Source of the DNA: Chloroflexota bacterium
GTDB lineage: Bacteria; Chloroflexota; Anaerolineae; Ardenticatenales; Ardenticatenaceae
Reading direction: 5' to 3'
DNA length: 12,690 bases
Assembly: GCA_003520455.1 (NCBI GenBank)
Contig: DOUV01000908.1
Coordinates: forward strand, 1 to 12,690
Shown: positions 1-9,000 of the stretch, one piece after another
Layout: every line of letters begins with the position of its first letter
Numbering within the stretch: position 1 is the stretch's first letter
Program-made: the position numbers and the translations under genes
The notes under the pieces: model-generated
What the model was told of the DNA's origin: nothing
The model's input: only the letters and a program-made list of their open reading frames with translations
Databases searched by the model: none

Positions 1-18
1 CTTGACCGATGTTCTAGT

Positions 19-53
19 GGGTCACTTGGCACGATCATTGCCATAAGTGTCCC
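19..53. repeat. Imperfect dyad upstream of the IS630-type transposase
   Basis: GGGTCACTTGGCA (19-31) faces TGCCATAAGTGTCCC (39-53). The arms pair except for a missing A and a 2-nt AT bulge, leaving a 7-nt loop. It lies about 45 bp before the transposase start. It may be a terminal or subterminal sequence of the IS630-type element, but the matching right end is lost, so the element's boundary cannot be set. It could instead be a simple hairpin. Confidence 0.3.
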
Positions 54-97
54 GAACAGTTAGACTGGCGGGTAATCACGGCTGAGAGGAGCGCAGG

Positions 98-1234
<1,137 letters not shown>

Positions 1235-1243
<9 letters not shown>

Positions 1244-1444
1244 GCACCCCTGCTCAATGGCCTCGCGCATCAACTGAGCGTCATCTGGAGAAATTCCGCC
1301 TGCAAAACTCAGAAGTTGCTGTCCAGGAACGCCGCGAGGGGTAGAGACTGCCAACGCGCGTGTGAACTCCAAGACGCGCCACTGCAATTCTTGCGGTAGG
1401 TCTCTTAGCTGCTCAATCACCTTATCGATAATTGGCGTCTCCAT
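1235..1444 (-). pseudogene. Small antitoxin-like protein (DUF2281-like), C-terminally cut
   Basis: An open frame of 69 codons starts at ATG 1444, with AGGAGG five bases upstream. The N-terminus (IIDKVIEQLRDLPQELQWRV) and the later [20 protein letters not shown] resemble short proteins often annotated as DUF2281 or as antitoxins next to PIN-type toxins. Relatives, as remembered rather than searched, usually continue after GCER with a Val-Asp-x-x-Glu-Trp tail. Here the frame stops right after GCER, exactly where IS630 transposase sequence begins on the other strand (junction about 1240-1243). The last few residues and any downstream toxin gene are therefore missing. The promoter and ribosome binding site look intact, so a nearly full-length peptide may still be made. 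Family assignment is moderate. Confidence 0.55.
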
Positions 1445-1476
1445 TTTGGCCTCCTGCTACCCATCTGCTACCGGTA

Positions 1477-1500
1477 ATTATAGGCGAATTGCAGATCGCC
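1477..1500 (-). promoter_or_regulatory. Antitoxin promoter with overlapping operator-like dyad
   Basis: On the minus strand a perfect -10 hexamer TATAAT (1477-1482) lies about 32 bp before ATG 1444. Directly upstream, in the -35/-10 spacer, is the inverted repeat GGCGA-N8-TCGCC (1483-1500). No good -35 box is visible. Toxin-antitoxin operons are commonly autorepressed through such dyads, so this is a plausible operator; the link is inferred. Confidence 0.5.
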
Positions 1501-1508
1501 TGAAAGCC

Positions 1509-1575
1509 GCGCAACGCCACGCATCAGCCGCCCGCGCGGGTGTGGGCGAGTCGCTGGATGAGCCGACAGTTGTGC
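1509..1575 (-). other. Degenerate attC-like site (candidate)
   Basis: GCGCAAC (1509-1515) and GTTGTGC (1569-1575) form the ends. Inner arms CATCAGC and GCTGGATG pair with one extra base on the right arm, and CGCCC pairs with GGGCG towards the loop. Both end boxes deviate by one position from RYYYAAC and GTTRRRY. Size (67 bp), the side of the extra base and the position upstream of a minus-strand gene match the three better attC-like sites in the window, but the arms are poor and chance is possible. Confidence 0.25.
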
Positions 1576-1630
1576 GAGTGAATGTGGCCTATCCCCACCG
1601 GGCACAGCGCGGGTCGGCTGCATGCCGTGT

Positions 1631-2223
1631 GTGCGACCTGTTCGCTCGAAACCGCCGTCCACAAGACGACGGGGGCTGAGCGGCAAAGGTCGAAAGACTT
1701 TTGTAACTGTGTGTCTATGGAGGTGCGATGATACCAAGTTCATCAACTCCTACCCCCCAGATGGACGGAGAGACAGCACCTGCCCCTGGCGTGCGCCTGG
1801 TCCTCAAGCGTCAGAAGCGGGCAGGAAAGGCCGGTCATACCGAACCGGACGGCGTGACCCGGCTGAGCAGGTGACTATGGATAACGCAAGTGAAGGTGCG
1901 TTGAGGCGTCGTCATGGAGACCCAGCCAACACCGGTTACCAGGCTGGCCCAAAACGGGAATGGTCTCAGGCCAGGCGGACACAACGTCGTCTGGCGTCCA
2001 TCCACACGAGACCCGGCGTAAAGCACCATCCTACGGTCACGGAAAATGGACACACGGAACAGGGGAACCCGCCGGCAGCTCTCGGTGGTCGCCGATACAC
2101 CGAGCAGGCAACCAGGGCAACATCTGTGCTTGCTTCGATCGGATCGACCATACCGTCGTGTTGAACATCCTGGGCGAGAAAATCTACGACAACCGCTTCA
2201 TCCGACTGATGAGCCATCTACTA
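1631..2223 (+). mobile_element. Group II intron remnant: 5' ribozyme part plus reverse transcriptase scrap
   Basis: GTGCGACC at 1631 fits the conserved GUGYG 5' end of bacterial group II introns. The next ~480 bp resemble domain I-III sequence of chloroplast-like bacterial introns in several blocks, for example CTGAGCGGCAAAGGTCGAAAG (from 1677), GTGCGATGATACCAAGTTC (from 1724) and GTGAAGGTGCGTTGAGGCG (from 1889). At about 2120 this jumps straight into the middle of the intron-encoded reverse transcriptase. The maturase, endonuclease, domains V-VI and 3' end are missing. The element cannot splice or move. Block similarity is from memory, not a search; the reverse transcriptase fragment supports it independently. 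Confidence 0.6.
2122..2223 (+). pseudogene. Fragment of group II intron reverse transcriptase
   Basis: The frame reads ICACFDRIDHTVVLNILGEK followed by IYDNRFIRLMSHLL. This is the block around the first catalytic Asp of group II intron reverse transcriptases (typical form GDI-x-x-CFD-x-IDH). The upstream N-terminal fingers, the later YADD active-site motif and the maturase X domain are all absent. The 3' limit near 2220 coincides with the end of the convergent minus-strand gene. Only about 34 codons survive, so it is non-coding debris. Confidence 0.7.
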
Positions 2224-2983
2224 ACGCTTCTCTGCTGGCAGAACTGGCTTGTATCGACTCGAAGACGATCTTGTAGTTGAAGATGAGTTTCTTACGAGAA
2301 GTGGTAAGTTGGCTCCGAGCCAAACGGGCCAGCACTTCATCACAAATGTCGGCAGGAACACGTGATGCCCTGAGAACCTCCTCTGCCGTAGTGAGCATAT
2401 CCTCTAGGGAAACTGATTCTCTGAACGCATTGAAACTGTTCTCTCGACCTTCGACCCCTGTGTTTCGTGCGCGTGCCGCTTGACCGGAGTAGTGAATTAC
2501 GGAAATGAAGGGCCTTTGAAAGCCTCGTTTCTGGAGATACTTAGAAACAACTTTGCCAAGTGTGACGATGCCTGTATTTGGATCAGCGACAAGGTCTATC
2601 TCTTCCAGCAACGATGGATACCATCGGTCATACCGTTCCGCTCTGGCGAGGTCCGCCTGCTTGACGAGCATGGCGCCCTTGGACACATCGGTAATGTGGT
2701 AACGCTCGTTAGGCTTGCAAAGATATCGGCCTGCGCAGAAGTGAAGGATGAAGTCTTCTATTGAGAAAAGAAAATTCCGGAATCCGGCCTCTACTTTCGA
2801 TTTTGCTTCGTCTGCAGAACGAGCCCACCGGCCCAATGACGGCTCCATACAAATCAGAACATACCGGACAGGGCCTTCTGGTTCGGGGTTCGGGAGAAAG
2901 ACGTCACCCTCGGACTCGGCAAGCGCCCTCATCCTTTCTTCAAGCTCTCGGTACGCGGCATGGAAGCTTTCGTCGATTTGCAT
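2198..2983 (-). CDS. Conserved hypothetical protein, possibly uracil-DNA-glycosylase-like
   Basis: A 261-residue soluble protein without signal peptide or membrane segments. It starts at ATG 2983, ten bases after the attC-like site, with only a closely spaced GGAG as ribosome binding site. I do not recognise the family with certainty. Visible blocks are VRYVLICMEPS (39-49), YHITDVSKGAM (95-105) and FISVIHYSGQAAR (159-171). Their order and spacing recall the uracil-DNA-glycosylase superfamily, where an early Gly-x-x-Pro-Gly/Ser loop and a late His-Pro-Ser loop flank the active site, but His-Tyr-Ser replaces the usual loop. The last roughly ten residues are read from the antisense of intron reverse transcriptase sequence, so the native C-terminus was probably lost and replaced. 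The gene's position directly after an attC-like site fits a cassette gene. It is real coding sequence; its function is open. Confidence 0.7.
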   Translation of the reverse strand: MQIDESFHAAYRELEERMRALAESEGDVFLPNPEPEGPVRYVLICMEPSLGRWARSADEAKSKVEAGFRNFLFSIEDFILHFCAGRYLCKPNERYHITDVSKGAMLVKQADLARAERYDRWYPSLLEEIDLVADPNTGIVTLGKVVSKYLQKRGFQRPFISVIHYSGQAARARNTGVEGRENSFNAFRESVSLEDMLTTAEEVLRASRVPADICDEVLARLARSQLTTSRKKLIFNYKIVFESIQASSASREALVDGSSVG

Positions 2984-2992
2984 GACTCCGCC

Positions 2993-3060
2993 CGCCTAAC
3001 GCCTCGCCGCTCACCTGCGGGCGCCGCAGGCGACCGTCAGGCGCAGCGGCTGGTTAGGCG
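2993..3060 (-). other. attC-like recombination site A
   Basis: Ends are GCCTAAC (2994-3000) and GTTAGGC (3053-3059), matching the integron consensus RYYYAAC and GTTRRRY. Inner arms GCCGCT (3006-3011) and AGCGGC (3044-3049) pair, and CCTGCGG/CCGCAGG forms a central hairpin. The arms are asymmetric: read on the minus strand, the R'' arm has an extra G eight nt after the R'' box. By the rule that L'' carries the extra base, the site is oriented on the minus strand. It lies 53 bp after the stop of the upstream oxidase gene and just before the next start codon. Confidence 0.6.
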
Positions 3061-3113
3061 CGGGAATAACAGCAACTTTGGATCTCCCTCCAGCCTGTAC
3101 GACGCGGGCACCC

Positions 3114-4508
3114 CTACACAGTCGGCTTGATGTTCTGGTTGTGGTGGAAGACGTTGTCGGGGTCGTACGTGGTCTTCACGTCTACCAGCCGGTCGTAGAC
3201 GGAGTCGCCGTACGCCTCGCGGACCCGGTCGGGGTCTTCGTCGCCGCCGAGGAAGTTGACGTACACGCCTTCGCGGAAGTGGCCGAGGGCGGCGAAGAAC
3301 CCCCTCGACCAAGCGGTGTCCCGGTCGCCGAAGTCCTCGCCGGGCCGCCACACAGCATCGAGGGTGATCGCGTGCGACGCCTGCCGGTTGCCGAACGCCG
3401 TCCCGCCCTCGGCCACTCGGCTCACCGCCCCCTTCAGATGGAACATCGCCACGTACGACCGTGGCGACGAGCACGAGAACGCGTGCTCGACGAGCACGTC
3501 GATGAGATCGTCGCGCAGCTCGGGGAGGTAGGTGGACTTCCAGTAGTAGTTCCAACCGTGGACGACGGTCGAGTCGATCGCGCTCTGGAATCCCACGTAC
3601 GGCGCGGGCCCGACCAGGTCGAGGAGGGGAGTCCGGGATACGCGGAGCGGGTGGAGCCTCCGCTCACCGTCCTCGATCGGCCCGGCGTAGCAGGTGCCGA
3701 TCATCACCACCGGGCGCCAGTGCAGATCCTCGGGGATGACCGGTAGCGGTGGCGCGGCGCCGAACCTCACGACCGTGCCGAGCTCGTCGGGAGCGTCGCG
3801 GACGAAGTCGCGGTAGAAGCGGAGAACCTCCCTGGTGTCGCTCGCGTCCCAGAGGATGGGCCCGGCCAGGACCGTAGGCCCGACGGAGTGGAGGCGGAAC
3901 TCGAACGAGGTGACCACGCCGAAGTTGCCGCCGCCGCCTCGCAACGCCCAAAACAGGTCGGGGTGCTCATCCTCGGACGCGCGCAGCCGCTCGCCGTCGG
4001 CCGTCACGACGTCGACGGCGAGGAGGTTGTCGACCGTGAGGCCGTGCTTGCGCATCAGCCAGCCGATGCCACCGCCGAGGGTGAGCCCGGCGACGCCGGT
4101 GTGGCTCACGATTCCGCCGGTCGTGGCGAGACCGTGCGCCTGCGTCTCGTGATCGACGTCGCCCCACAGCGCACCACCCTGCACCCAGGCCCTGCGGTCG
4201 GCGGGATCGACCCGCACGGCCCGCATCGCCGAGAGGTCAATGACCATCCCGTCGTCGCAAACGGCGGTGCCCGCTACGTTGTGGCCTCCGCCCCGTATGG
4301 CGATCTCCAGATCGTGGTCGCGGGCGAAACGCACGGCCGCGACCACGTCGGCCGTCCCGATGCATCGGGCGATCAGGCGCGGGCGCCGGTCGATCATGGC
4401 GTTCCAGACCTGGCGCACCTCGTCGTAGTCCGCGTCGCCAGGAAGAATCACCTCCCCCCGGAGGTGCGCTTTCAACTCGTCGATCGTTGCTGCGTGTAAC
4501 TGCTTCAT
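3114..4508 (-). CDS. FAD-linked oxidoreductase, berberine-bridge-enzyme type
   Basis: A 464-residue flavoprotein oxidase, probably cytoplasmic (no signal peptide). The ATG at 4508 is preceded by AGGAGG at ideal spacing. The N-terminal half is the FAD_binding_4 (PCMH/VAO) domain: IRGGGHN carries His76, the expected 8-alpha-histidyl attachment point for FAD, and TGVAGLTLGGGIGWL (137-151) plus LRGGGGNFGVVTSFEF follow. The C-terminus has the BBE domain signature YDPDNVFHHNQNI. The residues where bicovalent enzymes have a second, Cys-linked FAD bond (about 136-142) read HTGVAGL, so a single covalent link is expected. Relatives oxidise alcohols, sugars or alkaloid-like amines with O2, making H2O2; this substrate is unknown. 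It follows a paralogue by about 130 bp and precedes attC-like site A. Confidence 0.9.
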   Translation of the reverse strand: MKQLHAATIDELKAHLRGEVILPGDADYDEVRQVWNAMIDRRPRLIARCIGTADVVAAVRFARDHDLEIAIRGGGHNVAGTAVCDDGMVIDLSAMRAVRVDPADRRAWVQGGALWGDVDHETQAHGLATTGGIVSHTGVAGLTLGGGIGWLMRKHGLTVDNLLAVDVVTADGERLRASEDEHPDLFWALRGGGGNFGVVTSFEFRLHSVGPTVLAGPILWDASDTREVLRFYRDFVRDAPDELGTVVRFGAAPPLPVIPEDLHWRPVVMIGTCYAGPIEDGERRLHPLRVSRTPLLDLVGPAPYVGFQSAIDSTVVHGWNYYWKSTYLPELRDDLIDVLVEHAFSCSSPRSYVAMFHLKGAVSRVAEGGTAFGNRQASHAITLDAVWRPGEDFGDRDTAWSRGFFAALGHFREGVYVNFLGGDEDPDRVREAYGDSVYDRLVDVKTTYDPDNVFHHNQNIKPTV

Positions 4509-4638
4509 GCTTGCCTCCTTTGTTTGCCCCTACGGCCAAGCTCAGCTGCGGACAACCCGCTGGTCTTGAGCGGGGTTAGTTGCCAGAGTCCGGCGGTTAG
4601 CAACAGACCCGAACCCAGAAAGCTGCTTGTCGAAATCA

Positions 4639-6012
4639 TCATGGCGGAGCGATGTTCTGGTTGATGTGGAAGAGGTTGTCCGGGTCATAGGTCGCCTTCA
4701 CCGCCGCGAGCCGCTCGTAGTTGGCACCATAGTTTGCAGCCGCACGGTGGTCGTCGTCGCTGGACATGAAGTTGACGTAGCCTCCATCGCTGCCCGAGTG
4801 GGGATGAATGGCCGCGTAGTAGTCCTTCACCCACTCGATGTTGGCCTCGTTGTCGGCTGGGTCGTCCCAGATTCCCACGATCACCGGGGAAAAGTTCTTG
4901 TCTCGGTGTCCGAAAGCGGTCTCGTCGGCGCCGACCCGTTGCGCCGCACCATTGATCGGATGGAGATGCATGCTCGAGCTGATGTGCGGTGTCTTCTTGC
5001 CATGCTCGATGTGAGCCGCGATTGCCTCGTCGGTGAGCTCGGTGATGAAATCCGCTTTCCAGTAATGCTGCATGCCTTTTGGGACCAGACCGTCGAAGGC
5101 GCTCTGCAGGGCCGGAAACGGCATGACTTCGACCTGCTCCGCTTTCACTTCGGCAACATCGTGTAGTGGCCGGAGCACGTGCTCGGCTTCCTCATGCGGA
5201 CCGTTCCAGCACGTGACCAGTACACAGAACAGATCCCCGAACCGGTCCTCCGGGATAAACGGCAGGGGAGGAGCTATCTGCCAGCCGAAAAAGCATCCGA
5301 GCTGTTCGGGCGCTCGGGCTATGAATTCGCGGTAGCACTCCAGGACCGCCGCGGCATCGTCGAACTCGTAGAACAACGGGCCGCCGACGACGTCGCCGAC
5401 CTCGTGGAGCTGAAACTCGAAACTGGTGACGACACCGAAGTTGCCGCCGCCGCCGCGCAAGGCCCAGAACAAGTCCTCGTTCTGGTAATCGCTCGCGGTC
5501 ACCTGCCGACCATCGGCGAGAACGACGTCGGCCGACAGCAGGTTGTCGATGGAGAGCCCGACGCCGCGGGTCAGGTAGCCGATGCCGCCGCCCAGCGTCA
5601 GGCCGCCCACCCCGGTCGTCGAGATGATCCCGCCGGGCGCTGTCAGGCCGAAGGGGTAGGTCGCATGGTCGACATCACCCCACGTCGCGCCGCCGCCGAC
5701 CTGAGCGACCTTCTTGACCGGGTCGACCCGAACGTTTTTCATCCTCGACAGGTCGATGACCAGACCGTCGTCCACCGTGCCGAATCCGGGCACGCTGTGG
5801 CCCCCGCCACGAATTGCCAGGTCGAGGCCGCCGTCGCGGCCCGCAGCGACCGCGGCCATCACGTCGGCCGAATCCACGCACTGGATGACGGCGCGGGGTT
5901 TGCGGTCGTGCATGGCATTGTAGACAGCGCGAGCGTCGTCGTAGTCAGAATCCGACGGGGTGATGACGCGACCCCGTACCGTTTGGGTCAGCGCCGCGAT
6001 CATGTTGTTCAT
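4639..6012 (-). CDS. FAD-linked oxidoreductase, berberine-bridge-enzyme type (paralogue)
   Basis: A 457-residue protein from ATG 6012, chosen because GAGGAG sits seven bases upstream; an in-frame GTG at 6036 would add eight residues but has no such site. It has the same architecture as its downstream paralogue: FAD_binding_4 domain with IRGGGHS (His72 in this numbering, expected covalent FAD link), GVGGLTLGGGIGYL, LRGGGGNFGVVTSFEFQL, then the BBE C-terminal domain ending YDPDNLFHINQNIAP. No Cys is present at the second FAD attachment position (STTGVGGL). It is the first gene after the large regulator, separated by 73 bp containing SARP-like direct repeats and a -10-like box. Co-transcription with the downstream oxidase is likely. 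The substrate is unknown; the two paralogues are clearly divergent, so they may have different substrates. Confidence 0.9.
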   Translation of the reverse strand: MNNMIAALTQTVRGRVITPSDSDYDDARAVYNAMHDRKPRAVIQCVDSADVMAAVAAGRDGGLDLAIRGGGHSVPGFGTVDDGLVIDLSRMKNVRVDPVKKVAQVGGGATWGDVDHATYPFGLTAPGGIISTTGVGGLTLGGGIGYLTRGVGLSIDNLLSADVVLADGRQVTASDYQNEDLFWALRGGGGNFGVVTSFEFQLHEVGDVVGGPLFYEFDDAAAVLECYREFIARAPEQLGCFFGWQIAPPLPFIPEDRFGDLFCVLVTCWNGPHEEAEHVLRPLHDVAEVKAEQVEVMPFPALQSAFDGLVPKGMQHYWKADFITELTDEAIAAHIEHGKKTPHISSSMHLHPINGAAQRVGADETAFGHRDKNFSPVIVGIWDDPADNEANIEWVKDYYAAIHPHSGSDGGYVNFMSSDDDHRAAANYGANYERLAAVKATYDPDNLFHINQNIAPP

Positions 6013-6049
6013 TGGGTGCTCCTCTCTCGGTTTCACCAGACACGTGCCG

Positions 6050-6083
6050 AGGATACACCCTCAGGCGTTCCCGAAGCGTTCCC
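6050..6083 (-). promoter_or_regulatory. Putative SARP-type operator and promoter of the oxidase pair
   Basis: On the minus strand GGGAACGC occurs twice (6076-6083 and 6065-6072), start to start 11 bp, followed after 9 bp by TATCCT (6050-6055), a 4/6 match to the -10 consensus. SARP regulators are known to bind direct repeats one helical turn apart, about 8 bp upstream of the -10. The first repeat starts two bases after the regulator's stop codon. The transcription start would lie about 30 bp before ATG 6012. Promoter assignment is inferred. Confidence 0.45.
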
Positions 6084-6085
6084 TC

Positions 6086-9000
6086 CTAACCCGGCTCGCT
6101 CAGCAGGGCCGATGCGGCACGGAACGTCGGGAGATCGTGGCCCGACGGAATGGTGGCGACGAGGTCGCCGAGTTGCTCACGCACTGACTGATCGGGAAAT
6201 CGACTGGCGAGGGAGTGAAGCGCCCGAAGCTCCAACCAGGCCGCCCCTTGGGCGGAGGCGATCTCGACGGCACGGCGCAGAGAAGCGGCGGCGGCTTCCG
6301 TTTCCCCGCTGCGATAAGCCAGCTCACCGTCGACTCGCCACAGCTCGGCCTCGAGATAGCGCTGGTTGCACCTGTGTGACCACGAGAGCCCCTCGCGGGT
6401 GGCGGCTCGTCCCAGGTGGAACTCGCCGGCCATGCCGCGAGCCCGGGCGAGGAGAAGGAGTGTGTAGGTCAGGTGGAGGGTCTCGCCTTCTGCACGCGAG
6501 CGCGCTACCGACTGCACGATCTTCTCGATGCCGTCGAGCGATCCCTCGCAGACGTCCAGCCAGCCCCGAATGGCCTCCAGGACGACTATGAGGTAGGGCT
6601 CTGAAAGACGCTGCCACAGAAGCTCGGCGTCGCCGCGGAGCTCGGCGAGGCGGGCGAGATCTTCGGATTCGGCTGCGATGATCGCGGCGTAGGTGATGAC
6701 GTACCCTAACGTCATCAGATGATCGAGATCGACGGCGATCTCAAGTGCAGATCGAGCTGTCTCGTCTGCCCGGCCGGCGTCTCCGGCCCACAGCTCGATC
6801 CACGCTAGCCGGACGAGGCAAACCGCCTTCGGGTCCTGGGCGTACAGCGCCAGATGCTCGTCGCGATGGGATACGTGATAGGCTTCAATAGCGCCATCGA
6901 GATAGTCGCGGGCTCTGGCGAGATCGCCCCGCCAGAACGCGCTCACGCCCAGGAGATATCGGCCCTCTGTCCCGGCGATCGGATCCTGACTCTCGTCGTC
7001 AAGGAGGGCCTGGCCGAGTTCACTGCAATCGTCGAAGCGGCAGCCCTGCAGCCGGGCGAGGCCGAGACCGCGGAGAATGGGTGCGTCCACGGGTCGGTGG
7101 AGCTTGCGGCAAAGCGAGAGGGCCCGTTCGTAGAGTCGGTGCGCACTGTTGGAGCCGTAGCCCTCGAGGGCCACGAGGGGTGATCCCAGAGCGATCCGGA
7201 GGTCGAGCTCGAGCGCATCGCGGCCGGGCGACTTTGGCAGGTCGGCGAGCAGTGAGAGCGCTCGCCGAAACATGGTGACCGCTTCATCGAGGGCCGACAC
7301 CGCTACCGCTCGGGCGCCCGCCACACGGTAGGCATCGATGGCCGGTTCGATCATGCCGGCCTGGTCGTAGTGTGCGGCCAGCTGCGGGCTGGCCGCTTCG
7401 ATGTCTTTGTGGCGCTCGACCGCGATCGCCTCGGCGACGGCCCGGTGGAGTTCGCGTCGACGAGCGGGACTGATCATCTCAAGGGCAACCGCCCGAAGCT
7501 TGTCGTGACTGAAATCGTACGTGAGGCCCTGATCTCGGATGATCCGTCGGCGCCAGAGTTCATCGACAAGGTCGACGAGGTCGTGCTCATCGATCCCGGT
7601 GGCCGAGACCATCAGGCCGATCGAGAAGGGCCGACCGATGACGGCCGCCAGCTCGGCGAGTCGTCGGGCGCCGTCAGTCAGTTGGCCCAGTCGGGCGCGC
7701 AGCACCGCCCGCATCGTCGGTGTGAGCACGGCCTGACTTCCATCAGGGGAGATCCCGGCTCGGAGAGCTTCGATGACGAAGAGTGGATTGCCTTCGGTCT
7801 CCCTCCAGAGTCGTGCCGCCAGGTTCGGGTCAAGCGTGTCTTCAGTGCGTAGCCGAGCAGCGAGCGTCGCAGTGGTGGCTTCGTCGAGTCGGTCGAGTGG
7901 CACGGTGGTCACTGCCTGGTCGTGGCCCAAGGCGTCGACGAGTCCAACGAGCGGATGATGCGCTGGGATCTCCTCTGAGCGGACAGTACCGACGATGAGC
8001 ACCGGTGCCGTTTGTCCGGAACGGATAACGAAACCGATCAACTCAATGGTCTCGGTGTCACACCACTGCAAATCGTCGATGATCAAGAGGCGCGGGCGGT
8101 CGCCCACGACGATCGCCCGGCTCACCGCATCGAACAGACGGTGACGCTGGGCCACGTCGCGCGACTGGCTCGGTCCGGAGGGCTGGGACGCGTCGAAGAG
8201 CTCGGGCATGAGGCGAGCGAGCTCGGCCCTCCACACCGTGTCGAGCGTGTCGATCTGGCTCCGAATCGCATCCGATCGGAGCAGGTCGACGACGGGACCC
8301 CACGGCGGTCTGCCCGCAGCCTCGTAAGCACGAGTCGATGCCACGACGTGTCCGTCCGCCCGGATGCGCCTGCCGAGCTCCCTTGCGAGACGGGACTTTC
8401 CTATCCCCGGTTCCCCGGTCACCAGCACGAGATGTGCCCCACCCTCCCGCGCGGCGTTCCAGGCCTCGCTGAGTCGACTCAGCTCCGAGTCGCGGCCCAC
8501 GAAAGGCGATTCGCCGACGGGTGCCAGGTTCTCGCCTTGCGCTTCGCCGCGGATGATCGTGCCGGCGCGGAGCTGTCGGTACAGCGCCTCAACAGCCTCG
8601 CCTGGCGCCACTTCGAGGTCGCGCTCGAGCACGTCCGCGTACCGGTGGTAGGCGCGCAGCGCCGCGGCTCTATCGCCCAGCGCGAGATGTGCTTCCATCT
8701 GAATGCGAACGGCCGCTTCGTCGGTCGGCTCCAGGTCGATGATGCGTTGGGCATGCCTGATCGTGGCTTTGTGGTCGTCACGCCCTGCAGCCTCTTTTGT
8801 CAGCCGCACGAGGGCCCCATACGCCTCAGCTCGAAGTTTCGCTCGCTGGTCCAGGACCCAGTCGTCGTAACAAGCTGGAAGGAGATCGCCCGAATAGAGG
8901 CGTGCGGCGAGCTCGAAATCACCGGCTGCTATGGCATCGCGGAACCTCAGTACGTCGACCTCGCTCGGCCCAGTCGGAATCCACCGCACAGTCTCGTTGT

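Noticed and set aside
1622..2164. Plus-strand open frame of 180 codons
   Set aside because: It covers group II intron RNA sequence; the translation is low in structure and Arg-rich, and no real start signal is present.
4554..4577. Hairpin AACCCGCT/AGCGGGGTT between the two oxidase genes as a terminator
   Set aside because: There is no T-run on either strand and one bulge in the stem; the following gene has a strong ribosome binding site and probably belongs to the same transcript.
5179..6591. Long plus-strand open frame of 470 codons
   Set aside because: It is antisense to the second oxidase and the regulator, both of which have clear family motifs. The translation is Arg/Pro/Gly-rich, as expected from the opposite strand of high-GC genes.
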